Source: Ischnura elegans (Eukaryota > Arthropoda > Insecta > Odonata > Coenagrionidae). Taken from it: DNA of 64,000 nt. Where the stretch lies: assembly GCF_921293095.1 (NCBI RefSeq), contig NC_060252.1:79132866-79196865 (forward strand). The letters run 5' to 3'. The notes beneath the pieces are model-generated. The model saw only the letters and a program-made list of their open reading frames with translations, did no database searches and was not told the DNA's origin. This document shows positions 46,665-57,639 of the stretch, piece after piece (the stretch's first letter is position 1; every line of letters starts with the position of its first letter). A program made the translations under genes and the position numbers.

Positions 46665-47189
46665 TTATCATTAATGCATAGGAATTTTGTAAAATTACGT
46701 CACCACCACTAGTGGTGATTTGAGTCGTCAATACAACGAGAAACGTTGGGCGCATGTTCCACTATAAAACTCAATTCATAATTAGTATCATAACAGAATG
46801 AAACTAAGGAATTCATTGAACTTAAGTGTATATAATTGTATGGTTTGTTCAATAAATGTTTCAAAGAACTTTGATGCAAACAATTTTTTTGTTATGACTA
46901 TCATTCTCATTCCTTTAAATGATCAAAGTGCCGCCATCGAATTTTGGTGGCCTTTTTTTGAACTAATCTACATATTTAATTTTAAATTGTGAATAACGAT
47001 AGAAGTACAGTTAAAATCGTAAAAAAGTGTGAGAATATAGCAAAGTCATATGGTTCTGAATTTTCCTTGATTGCTAATTGAAAGGTGGGTTGTAATTTAG
47101 TTGCAGAATTTGACCCGGACAAGATGGCTAACAACAAAGCGAGTTTAAGAAAACGTTATAAAAATGATTTGAAGAAGTGACCTGGGTGA

Positions 47190-48325
47190 CAAGTGGGCTG
47201 AAATCGAAAAAAAAACTGGACAAAACTTCAAAAATCTTTTTTTTGAGTACATAATTTGAAACTTTGCAGAGTTATTGTCAATACACTAGTACATCATTTT
47301 ACACAACACAGTTTTTCATTGCCCGCATTGAATTTTTTTCGAAATTCAACATGTTAAAACTAATGCCACACCTTTCATAGTTATTCAATGACAACAAAAA
47401 TTAACAATATCATTAAACGGTTTGTTATTGTTAATTTTCATTAAATTTCACGACTTAGTTGCGGCATTTGTGGCCGAAACGATACAAAATGGCGGACCCT
47501 GTTTTTAGTCGAAATTTGATGTTTAGGTACGATTATAAAAAAAGAATCACCTAGTTACCTCGAGACATTTACACCAGATATTCAACAAAACTCGTAAAGT
47601 GTGATACCTAGAGAAGATGTGCTATCGCCTGCGACACCAGAATTAAGATCGATTTTTCGATCGTGCGGCACAGTCGCTCGTTGCTGGCTATCATGCTCGA
47701 CGGGTGTTGGCAATTGAATCTTTTACAGCAAGTGAATTGAATAAAAGCTAAAATATATCAGTTTCACATTTATTTTGCATTGCATATAACCTAATTTTTT
47801 CACTGTAATGCGATATTTATCGTCGATACGATACTAATTGGCGGAATGTTTTTCGTCGAAATTTTGTGTTTATGTGGGATTATAACAGAAGGGTCACCGA
47901 TTTACCTCGAGATATTTACATTAAAATTACATAAAACTCTTTAGAGTGTTCATCCAAATGAATCTAATACGACCGTTATCGTAAAAAAAAATAAAATCGA
48001 TGCTTTTACTGCGCCGCGCATCCCGCGGCTGGCTGCACCGTGAGGGTATGGAATGCCTTGACGCGGCGTATATTTTACATTATATTGGTAATTTGTGTGT
48101 ATAATCGTATGGTCTTTCTTTCGGATACCGTTAGCCTTGATTATCTGTAACCATTTTGTTTCACATGGGATAAAAATGAAATTATTAGAATTAGATTAGA
48201 ATGAAAAACTGTTTGCGTAAAAAAATGCACTAATGTATAGACAGCATATGTGTAAAGTTTCGAATCCTTGCTCAAAAAAACAATTTTTGAGGTTTTGTCC
48301 AGCTTTTTTCGATTTTAGTCCACAG
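47190..48325. mobile_element. Nonautonomous DNA transposon with ~100-bp inverted ends
   Basis: The left end (AAATCGAAAAAAAAACTGGA, then CAAAACTTCAAAAATC) is inversely repeated at the right (AAAACCTCAAAAATTG in complement). Similarity extends about 100 bases. The interior has a diverged internal duplication (ACCTCGAGACATTTACA near 47557 and ACCTCGAGATATTTACA near 47903). There is no transposase. The right end lies only about 90 bases from gene B exon 6. Exact ends and target duplication were not resolved, so no superfamily is given. Confidence 0.65.
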
Positions 48326-48415
48326 TGCGTCGGTCGGTGCTGAAGTCGAAATTTTCATTTCGATTAAAATCGATTTCTCGAAAAATCCTTTTCGACGACT
48401 TTTTTCCATCACTAC

Positions 48416-48683
48416 CTGGCAGTGAGACTTCTCCCCGCTTTAGCGGCGGTCGCAGTTATTTTCTTGGCCGGCGAGTCCGTCGTGGAAGGCCCGTATCGAC
48501 TCACGTCCTTCCACATGGCGTAGAGTATGACGGCACAGATGAGGCTGTACTCGATGGTGCACGGGAACAGGAAAGGAGAGGCGTTCTGCACTAGGGTACC
48601 CATTATGTTGGTACGCCGGCAGTCGTAGAGGTCAGCCACTGCACTTGAGGTGGCGTTGCTGGAGCCGTCTTCGTGGTAGTCTG
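48416..48683 (-). CDS. Otopetrin gene B exon 6 (helix 6)
   Basis: 268 bp, phase 1 in and phase 2 out. It encodes DYHEDGSSNATSSAVADLYD, then CRRTNIMGTLVQNASPFLFP and CTIEYSLICAVILYAMWKD, then a serine/alanine-rich loop ending GRSLTAR. The donor GCCAG/GTAGTG fits the next exon. An earlier GTGAGT just after MWKD is also present but would break phase. The acceptor is CAGCAG, so two start points three bases apart (48683 or 48680) are possible. Confidence 0.93.
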
Positions 48684-48689
48684 CTGAAA

Positions 48690-50161
48690 AAGTGGATGAG
48701 AATAGTTTCCACGCATGTAGTCTGAAATATCCATGAATTTTTCCTAATTTTTTCGGCCAAAGTTTTATTTTTTCCCCAGAGGATATCAAACAACAGCTTT
48801 TATTTTTTGATAGTTGTTAAAAAATGAATGAAAGTCACTGTTGCAGTTTTCAATCAAAATATAGGCTATTTTTGAAGAAAAACATAATACAGAATTATCA
48901 TATCAGGGTGCGGCTTTGAGCATGGTTTAAATGAAAACTGGATTTCATATCAGTTAAGTTTTTTTGTTTTTTTTTCTTTCAAATTTGTTGTCTCAGGCAT
49001 TTATTTTTGCATGACTTATACATTTTAATTCGTGAGCTCTTAGTCGCTGGACAAGAGAGAAACCCAGTGTCTACACTAGCCTACTCCTAACGAAAGGTAC
49101 CAAGGGCACCACGGAATGACGTCCCATCCGACAGACGGAGTACTGCACTTGAAATTCCCATCTAAAGGCACTCAAACAGAGATCGGGCGGTGTCTGAAAA
49201 ATCACTGTTACCCCATCACGGCTCTCTTTCCAAAACTTACTAAAACCGCACCATTCTTTTAACATAATACTGTTTAATGGATTAATAATGAAGAAAGCAA
49301 AATATCAAAAGAAATATTTGAATTATTTTAAATCAAATTAACGGCACAAAATTTGACTTAAGCATAAAATATCCCAAGTGTATCTGAGAAACCAAAGTAA
49401 TTGGGCGAAGGAAATAAAAGCTTTCACAATATTTATTTAAATCACGAGTAAGTTTTGAGGATGGAGAATTTCGCATCAACAACTGAGTCATCTTTCTGAG
49501 TATTTTAGCTTTTCACACCTGTTACTCAGAGATTTTCGTAATCAAGCTGCAATGGAGACAACTGACTATTCATGCTGCATATTTTTCTGTGCATTTTTAT
49601 TGTAATGAAGTCATTTGGAATGGAATGGAGAGGAAAGAATGTTAATTATTTATATTTCAACAGTAGTTATTTTTTTGTAATTCCGATCTGGGGTTCTCAT
49701 CCTTGTAGGATAGACATTCTTCTGAAGGCTTTATTGACAAGTTAGAGGTAAAATTCAGTCGTATTATTAGATTCATTAAAAATAATAACCTCAAAGCTCT
49801 AACCTCTATTAATAATAAGTTCAAAGCCGCGGAGTATCATGTTTCTCTCAATTCGTAAATCGATATTTGCGAAGGAGAAAATGCTACTATTATTTTCATT
49901 CTAAATACTGGAAAAAAGACTCGGGTTCCTCTGGGAGAGAAGTCCGTAGGTATCAATGGAAAGAATTTGATCTGTTAACAGAATCATCTCTGTGGTAGAT
50001 ATAAATGTATAAATAAGGGCCCAAAGATAGTAAAACCCGTACCAGGTAACCAACTGATTCATATATTGAAAAGTTTGTTACTTTTTTAACTTGGTGGAAG
50101 CACTCGCGTAGTGTATTGAATCTTATTTCTGATTATTTATGATTCCTTTGCATAGCCTTAC
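48690..50161. other. Gene B intron 5, no further gene seen
   Basis: AT-rich. A short frame near 49071-49265 and faint coding-like traces near 49690-49900 are not recognisable. Confidence 0.4.
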
Positions 50162-50312
50162 CGTGATGATCTCCATGTGGTGGATAGGTCAGATGCACGA
50201 TTTCGTGCTTGGTTTCCTCCACTATGACGTACAGCCATTCGCACATGTTCATGGCGATCATATGCATCAGGCCAAAGCGGGCGAACATCTTGTGGCGCCG
50301 TATGTCCACCAG
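50162..50312 (-). CDS. Otopetrin gene B exon 5 (helix 5)
   Basis: 151 bp, phase 0 in and phase 1 out; acceptor ATTTCCAG, donor GTAAGG. It encodes LVDIRRHKMFARFGLMHMIA, then MNMCEWLYVIVEETKHEIVH and a histidine-rich end (HGDHHG). FGLMHMIA and EETKHEI align with gene A exon 6. The conserved C-W is kept, while N-L changes to N-M. Confidence 0.95.
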
Positions 50313-51376
50313 CTGGAAATGAAACCAAGAAATACGGTGAAGAGTGGCAGACTAGCTCTTAGAAACTTTTCAATGTTTAGGAGGAAGACAAAAAATTCTG
50401 CGAAATTTCGCGGTATTTATGGACATGTGCGTGCTTGTATAAGTCCTCATGCATGCATTTTTTCTCGATGTCTTCAAAGAACAGTTTCGTCGATGAAACC
50501 GAAACGGGAGCTCGCAGAAGTCGCAACTCATGGCGTGAATGGAACATGGTCTTCGGAAAATTAGCCGAATTCCGTGAATCGCCTCTTACATTTATCTACA
50601 GTTGGAAACTTATACAAAACTAATGTTTTAAGAGTCATTCCTTGAATGTCAGATTTTCATACCTTGGTACCGTTTTTGAAATTGCCTTTCATTACAAAAA
50701 TAATAATAATAATGAGCACGAAAAAATATTATTATTATTTGCACTCCGAGAAATGTACCCTATCTTAAGTTTTTGTGACACATTGGACTTCAGAGAGGTA
50801 AGCTTGGGTCAACTTGAGTCATGGAGGAAACTTTGGTGTCACCATTCTTATTTAATTCAATCAGCAGTTTTAAATACGTAGAATCCTCGCGATGAGTAGT
50901 AAGCCTGAAATTACCAATCTTACGACCAATTACCAGCAGAACGAACCAACCACATCCCCTCACTGACTTTGTATTTACACCCAAAGGGTAAAGAGGATAG
51001 GGGAGGTGAGAGCTCTCCCAGAATCAACCCCAAGCCTCTTCCCTCTCACCTCTACTGTCCCTCCCCACTCCCTCTAGTTTTTATATCTACCTTTTGTATC
51101 TACCCCTCTATTATTTAAGATGGTGAACCAATATATGCCTCACAAGAAGATGACGTAAACCGTCGAAACTATGGTCGTGATTTAATATAAAATTCTAGGT
51201 AAAAACAAAGTTAAACTAATTTATTTAAAAGAAGAGCCATAGGCCTTCAAGATTCACTTCATGCTCAGGGCCCAGCTTCATGGGTCATCTTAAACATTGA
51301 TGACCTGTCTGAAGGCTTCCTTCAATGTCCCCAGTATTATATCGGCTATGTAGTGTTAAGGTTAGATATGAAGTGA

Positions 51377-51657
51377 TACTACTTTGCATTTTTTTACATA
51401 AAACTTTATTTCAACTGAGTCAACATGTTTCACTGCACTGCAGCATTATCACGACTAACAAAAAAGTTAACCGTGCCGGAATGAATAGTCTCGTACAACT
51501 TGGCACACTCACAAAAAAATGAGAGGGTGGGGGTTGAAGGAGAAAATTATCCTTTTCCTTGGTTAACTTTTTTGTTAGTCTTGATAATGCTGCAGTGCAG
51601 TGAAATATGTCGATTCAGGTGAAGTTAAGTTTCGTGTGGAAAAGTGCAAAGTAGCAG
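51377..51657. repeat. Foldback element with ~97-bp arms and hammerhead-like motif
   Basis: 51377-51473 and 51560-51657 are inverted copies. The left arm read on the minus strand has GTGATAATG, CTGC-AGT-GCAG, TGAAAC. The right arm has CTTGATAATG with the same hairpin and TGAAAT. A single related motif lies just upstream at 51150-51183. In gene B intron 4. Confidence 0.85.
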
Positions 51658-51689
51658 GATTTCATGTCTTACAATCGATCTCCACAAAG

Positions 51690-52342
51690 CAGGGTTGGCA
51701 AGTGAAACGGAACGAAAGTTAAAACCAGTAAAATTTCAATAGTTTAGTTCCAGGGAGCGGAATGTAGAAACGAAACGAAATGGTTTTTAACCCAGGGAGC
51801 TAAACTCAGGGTCTAAACGAAATCGGAGTCAAAACTACTTCGGGTTGAAACTAAAATAAAACTCTGGGACGAAACGAAACGCAGATAATGCTTTGCACGG
51901 TAGGGATAACGTGCTTCACCTTCGTACGGTTTAGTTTTGACCCACACACCGAGTACGAAGTACGGTTGAATGAAGTAGTGGTTCGGCCTACCGGCATTAG
52001 ATGCATGGGGCATTGGGGCTCTCATCTTTTTACCACTAGCATGAGAACGGTGAACGCAAACTGGCCATTCGATTTTAAGCTCGATCTTTTAACCTCTCTA
52101 CACGTATGTCAAACGTAATGGGTCGAAACTATTCCCTCCTATCCCCCTCCACTCAACTTATAGGATCGAAACTTTAATATGAGCCGCGGAGTTTCGATTT
52201 ATTTTAGTTTCGTCCCGGTTCGAAACTAAACTCGTTAATGTTTTTATTTCGTGCGGGAGCGAAACTAAACCGAGGCCTCTTATTTTCGTTTCTCTCCGGG
52301 TCGAAACGAATATTTTTCGTTTCGTTTCACTTGCCAACTCTG
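51690..52342. mobile_element. hAT-type nonautonomous element with GAAACGAAACG ends
   Basis: Perfect 8-bp duplication CCACAAAG at 51682-51689 and 52343-52350. Ends are CAGGGTTGGCAAGTGAAACG and the inverse CGTTTCACTTGCCAACTCTG. The 653-bp body is noncoding and full of degenerate CGAAACGAAA and GGGAGC-AAACTAAA units. In gene B intron 4. Confidence 0.9.
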
Positions 52343-52559
52343 CCACAAAGTATCTGCTTCTCCCAATTAATTTAGTGTATGAGTGTTTTGTTTTACGCAA
52401 TAATCCGCAGCCTCTAGTCAGGAGGGCCTGCTTCATATTTTAGGCTTAGATTACTTGATCGATTAGATATAAGCGATATTTAAGCGATACGGAGAACATC
52501 ACCTTTGAACCTCACTATTATTTCAGGTCCTACAGAACTTTTTCCGAACGGATATGTAT

Positions 52560-53196
52560 CATCATCATCATCACTGGTCAACAATCCTAGGATTGGTTTG
52601 ACGCAGCTCTCCACTCAGTTCTCCTATCAGCTAATATTTTCACTCCTACATATTTCTTCTCTTTCACATCTCTCTTTACTTGTTCCATATATTTTGTTCG
52701 AGGTCTTCCTTTCCCATTCTTGCCTTCCACCTGTCCTTCGACGATTGTCTTCATCAGGCCATCATGTCTCAAGATGTGGCCTATAAGGTTGTTCCGTCTT
52801 CTTATTAAGGTTTTCACGAGGCTTCTCTTCTCTCCCACCCTTCTTAGGACTTCCTCGTTACTAACTCGGTCGATCCATTTGATTTTCATCATTCTTCTGT
52901 AGCACCACATTTCAAAGGCCTCTATCCTTGCTTTCTCCGCTGCGGTCATTGTCCATGCCTCACTTCCGTATAGGAGCATACTCCAGATGTAGGTTCTTAT
53001 ATATTGTTTCTTTACTTCTATATTTAAGTTTCCCGCTGTAAGCAGGTCTCTCTTTTGGTGGAATGCTCTCTTCGCCTGGGCTATTCTGCTGATAATTTCT
53101 TTCTTGCTTCTCCCGTCACTAGTTATCTTGCTTCCCAATTAACAGAATTCATCCACCTCTATCAGTTTTTGCCTCCCTATTTTAATGTTGGTCTTG
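52560..53196 (-). mobile_element. RTE-like LINE, copy 3, 5'-truncated, 12-bp target duplication
   Basis: Flanked by ACGGATATGTAT at 52548-52559 and 53197-53208. On the minus strand it runs from just before EFCYLGSKITSDGRSKKEII to the NQS end and the GATGAT tail. One stop codon replaces the tyrosine of EFCYLGS; the remaining 183 codons (52587-53138) are open. Very few differences from copies 1 and 2. Same sense as gene B, in its intron 4. Confidence 0.93.
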
Positions 53197-53640
53197 ACGG
53201 ATATGTATAGGGATTAATTTTTCCCAGGAACATTGAAAAAGTTCAAAGATAGTTTTACACGGTGAAAGATTTTACACAAACGATAGAACATGAGTTTTTA
53301 AACTTTTCGGAACGAATTATGAAGTTCTAGTTTTCGTTCTGTCATTCGTGGAATCCGACGCCGTACTCAATGAATTTGCCTGCAATCAAATGTTCCCGAA
53401 AGAGTTGGTATTATTAAATTTTCCGTGTAAAACGGATTTAATTAATGCTATGTGGAACGCAGGATTAAGATCACTTCCACGTGCAGCTTTTTTCTCGTAA
53501 ACGGCTGGTATCCTGAAATTCCCCGCCACTCGTTTACTGAGGCGCCTTTTGAGCTAGAAGGCACATGCTGGTCGAAAGGTACTGTAGTGCTGCTAGGATT
53601 TACGACCATATGGGGCGTGATGCGACGGAACACGACTCAC

Positions 53641-53801
53641 CTTGTTGTTGAGGAATATAAATTGCATCTGTAGGAGGGTGAGCAACATTCGAGTGACAGG
53701 GGTGACGGCGTGAAGCACCTTGTGGCACTTCTGCTCCTTCCGAAGCTCGAAAAACTGGCCAAACTCCAATCCCGAGTATATCATACTCCCTATTCCAAAG
53801 C
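53641..53801 (-). CDS. Otopetrin gene B exon 4 (helices 3-4)
   Basis: 161 bp, phase 1 in and phase 0 out; acceptor GTTTCACAG, donor GTGAGT. It encodes FGIGSMIYSGLEFGQFFELR, a KEQKCHKVLHAVTP linker, then VTRMLLTLLQMQFIFLNNK. It corresponds exactly to gene A exon 18046-18212. Confidence 0.95.
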
Positions 53802-53809
53802 CTGTGAAA

Positions 53810-54875
53810 CGAGAGAAAAGAGAGGAGAAAATATGATTTTCAGTTGGTCAAACTGCTGTGAATACCCTTCTACAATGCTTACAGACGAGATGTAGGGGCG
53901 TGTATGCAAGATAGTATTTCCATTTTGAACAGTACAAAGGGTCTCTCGGCATCATTCTTCTCGATGATGCATTTATTTTAATTTGATCCGAGCTATTCGT
54001 TTGTTTTTTCGTCCATTTATTTACGTTTCTTTATATTATGTTCTGTAAAGTCTCTATTTTATTGGGAAATATGCTACTCACGCTAAATTAATAAATATTC
54101 TGTAGGAAATTAGACCCAAAGCATTTAAACTTTTGATGAATTAAAAAAATATGTATAGTAGTGACAGTGCCTCTGCCGATGGAATTTCTCGGAGAGACTG
54201 TTCATAAAAGGATATGCTTTGTCTTATTCTAATGATAACGATGCTGTCATGTCGGTGGTGGATTCTAGATGCTAGGTGTCGATGAAATGGCTGTGGTTGC
54301 TAAGTCATGATGCGGGAAAAGGCCTGTAGCTTTTATTCAAGAAGTATTAAATGCTAAAAAATGTAAAAACTGGTTTCTGAAAGTATTGAAGCCCTTTTAC
54401 ACGATATGCCTGTTAACAACTCGAATTTTGACCAGAAGTGAAATATTCAAGATGACAACCAAGGAATCATTCAAGATGATGATGAAGTTAAATGTGCGCT
54501 GGCCTCTTTAGAATTGTCTTAACTTGCTGGTATTATCGACTTTTCTCATTGTTCTTGGAGTTGATAACACGATTATTTAGAAATTATCGACTTGTAAATC
54601 TTATTTTATGGGATATTGAAAAGCATTACGGTATAAATGAAGTGCCATGCGGCTAAATTTATCCTTTTCTGGAAAAGGACACGGAAAATGAGGATAACGT
54701 CCCATGCTAAAGGTTTAGAAAACTTTAAAACTAAATAAAGCGGAATACGGCCAATGGTGACTGGGATTTGTCGTGTTGAATGGAGGCATATACCACGCCG
54801 CAGGCTCTAAGTGACAGTGGGCTCGTCAGTAGTGCTCTCGTACGAGCTTCTAGGTCGATTTGGGGGAGGTTGAGG
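53810..54875. other. Gene B intron 3, no gene seen
   Basis: AT-rich, no recognisable repeat ends or exons. Confidence 0.4.
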
Positions 54876-54882
54876 TACTCAC

Positions 54883-54963
54883 CAATAGCTCCCACGCGCA
54901 AGTAAAAGCTGCAATACCTCTGGACAGGAGTTGGAGGCTTTCTGAACGCCCGTTGTCCGGACT
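54883..54963 (-). CDS. Otopetrin gene B exon 3 (loop before helix 3)
   Basis: An 81-bp micro-exon, phase 1 in and phase 1 out; acceptor TTTCCACAG, donor GTGAGT. It encodes SGQRAFRKPPTPVQRYCSFY then LRVGAI. It aligns with the second half of gene A exon 19326-19488 (RYGSFYLRMGAV). Because both phases are 1, skipping it would keep frame and delete 27 residues. Confidence 0.92.
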
Positions 54964-55780
54964 CTGTGGAAATCGAAATTGAGAATTAGGATCAACAGTT
55001 TTTGTCACATTGCCGCATGAATACTAGCTTAGAACTGTTAGTTGTGGTCTGCATTAAAATACTCAGTAGAGTACTAAAGGTTCTACATTGGATATGAAAA
55101 ATGACTTGTATCTGCTAGAGAATTTATCAATATTTTCAACTTTATATCTTTTTCCTCCATTAGAAAAAACGCTTATTGTCCTTAATTTGCGATTGATGCG
55201 TGAGCTCAGAATTAGTTTTTTTGTAAATATTCAGTTTGGTGTATTTTCTAGTTTCCTGAAAATAGCACAAGGAGGAAGTTTTGCATGAAATTGTGGATTA
55301 CATTTTTTATCGTTGCTCTTGATGTTTTTCGCATTTCTGTGTTCGCCGGATGCATTAATCGAGCGTTATGACATTTGGAACTTTTTGAGGCGTGCTTCAA
55401 AATTATAAATTAAAAACCTGCGAAAGATGTTTAAAAGGGAGCTTGTTCATCTGAAATGTATCGCGCCTCCTCAAATTGATTTCCTTGGCTTGGGAGTTTT
55501 TACCGATATTGTGACTAATACTAACATTCTTATCAACCAATTGTGCATTGAAAATTATTCTGAGCTATTTTTTCCTGGAATTTCGTTTGAGGAAAGAAAT
55601 TTATATTCAGCCAATGTTTCTACGAGTTATATTTACCATCTCCAGAGCAACCAATACGAAACGATACCTCAGGAAGTGTAATTTAATGCGAAAATTTTAG
55701 AAATTTTAACATGCATGGCACTTATATGATTAAGGCTAATTAATAAATAAAAATACAATAAAAAATATAATACTTAAACT

Positions 55781-55964
55781 TTTTCCTGGATTTCACACAA
55801 TTACTTATACCACTTCTTTATTAACCGAGCGCGACCCCGGTTACAATGAAGTATCATCATCTTCAGGCCATCTTATCATCACCTTTGTCTGAAGATGATG
55901 ACAATTCATTGAAACCCGGGTCCCGCTCTATTAAAAAAGAAGTGGTTTAAGTAATCCAGGAAAA
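55781..55964. repeat. Foldback element with ~85-bp arms and hammerhead-like motif
   Basis: Arms start TTTTCCTGGATT and AATCCAGGAAAA. The plus-strand arm has CTGAAGATG, ATGA-CAAT-TCAT, TGAAACCCGGG at 55889-55919; the mirror lies at about 55840-55866. In gene B intron 2. Confidence 0.85.
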
Positions 55965-56558
55965 CTTATGAAGGAATACCACAAAGTTGACCAAGAGTTA
56001 GTGAAAATACTTAAAAGTATTCGTACAATGCTCTATCCTTTTTTACAGTAAAATCGTACTACTATTGTAACCAAAATTTAGGATTTGTTCAAACGAACTA
56101 AGTAACGATGCAGATGAAAACAGAAATTATGTGCATACAAGTCAGAATAGCCATAGTAATATTTCAATTCGAATAAAAAAATATTAATTATAAGATTGAA
56201 GAGGAAAAACAAATAGTGGCGAATATACTATATTTTTCTTTCAATAAACTAGTTGAAATATTACTTTTAGAAACCTGTACAAATTGAATTTGGGTTCAAA
56301 ATACAACTGCGTTTATTATATGAATTTATATCCCAGGATACTGAGAACAACAATTCTTTTAACAGTCGCCTTTGTACTATTGTCTTTCCATTATCTACCT
56401 CATATTTATAAAAATCAATTGTTTCCATATTAGTTACTTGTGATCCGTTATATAGCTATTGAAAGCTATATCAATTCCTACCGTCGCCAGAACTCGAAAA
56501 AAAGATTCAAAATAATTTATACGATTAGTGACTGATATATAGATGAACTTTGTCTCAC

Positions 56559-56782
56559 CACTGTGGTAGGCTTTCACGATGGAGAAGACGGCCCTCTGGC
56601 GAATCAGCGAAGCGTGCATAAGGAACACGAAGAGCAGGGAGCCGGAATAGAGGTAAAGGTAGAATCCGTGGTAGAAGGCTGCTGGCACCTGGGTAGATAT
56701 CACCTCCGTGACTGGTAGAGCCACGCCCAGCACCACCAGAAGTTTTGCATAGAGTGCCGACAGCGCTGTTGTTAACGCCTCG
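56559..56782 (-). CDS. Otopetrin gene B exon 2 (helices 1-2)
   Basis: 224 bp, phase 2 in and phase 1 out. It encodes EALTTALSALYAKLLVVLGV, ALPVTEVISTQVPAAFYHGF, YLYLYSGSLLFVFLMHASLI and RQRAVFSIVKAYHS. It covers what gene A splits into exons 3 and 4, so the intron found between FHE/FHD and GFYLY in genes A and C is missing here. The acceptor is CTCTCCCTATGCGAAG; donor GTGAGA. Confidence 0.95.
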
Positions 56783-57639
56783 CTTCGCATAGGGAGAGAG
56801 AAAATAATGAATTGTTAGGAATTCCAACCCAAAACTGCAATTCATGAAGAGGGTTAGATGAGCGGATAGAATGAAAAGGTTATTTACGACGAAAAAATAT
56901 ATTCCTCATTCAGCCATTATTTTGTGAATTCGAAGTAAGAAGTTGCGAAAGCTGCCTTTTCATGAGTTGGTGACGTCATTAGAGCTTTGGTTCAATTACT
57001 AGTTCAGGGAGAATTTTTCATCGTTTGAAAGAATCGCTCCCTATAGTGTAAACTACGGCGAAATATCTCCGTTATAAACCCATGCTATGTTTCAAAGAAG
57101 TTCACTCCTTCAGCAATAAACGAATTAATTATTATTTTAATTCTCGCAACAGATTATTAAGATCTGAAAATGAAACGTTGAACCAGTTTTTTTTTACGTT
57201 CCATGAATACCTCACAGTATACGTGTCTGGCGTGGAATTCGAAAGGGATATGTTTTCCCTTCCTTCTCCTTACGTCAATGTTCACTGAAATTCCAATTTC
57301 AAATAATTAGTTTTATCATCGTAGTTGGGGTGGGGAGAGAAAAATTCGGATTGCCCTATCGCCCTACGATGTGCAGGCATTCTCTTCCCCATTCCACGTT
57401 TGCGGTCCCGAGAATCGCCTCTCTACTGTTTCGCGTGCACCCTTGCGGTAATTGAGCTGTTGGTGATGCTTTTAGTTTCTCCTTTGCGGGAGAAGGAAGG
57501 TTTTTGACTCCGTAGCAAAGGCGCTCTGGAAGGACACTCCCCCTCCCACACGTTGCTATTGGAAATCGCATTACGCTCCTCTCTCTCTTTCCTTGCATTT
57601 CTCTCTTCCTCGCAAGAAGCAGTTCGAGACCCCACCTTC

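Noticed and set aside
48505-48520. GTGAGT donor directly after MWKD in gene B exon 6
   Set aside because: Using it would break the reading phase into exon 7, whereas the later GCCAG/GTAGTG donor keeps it and preserves alignment with gene A.
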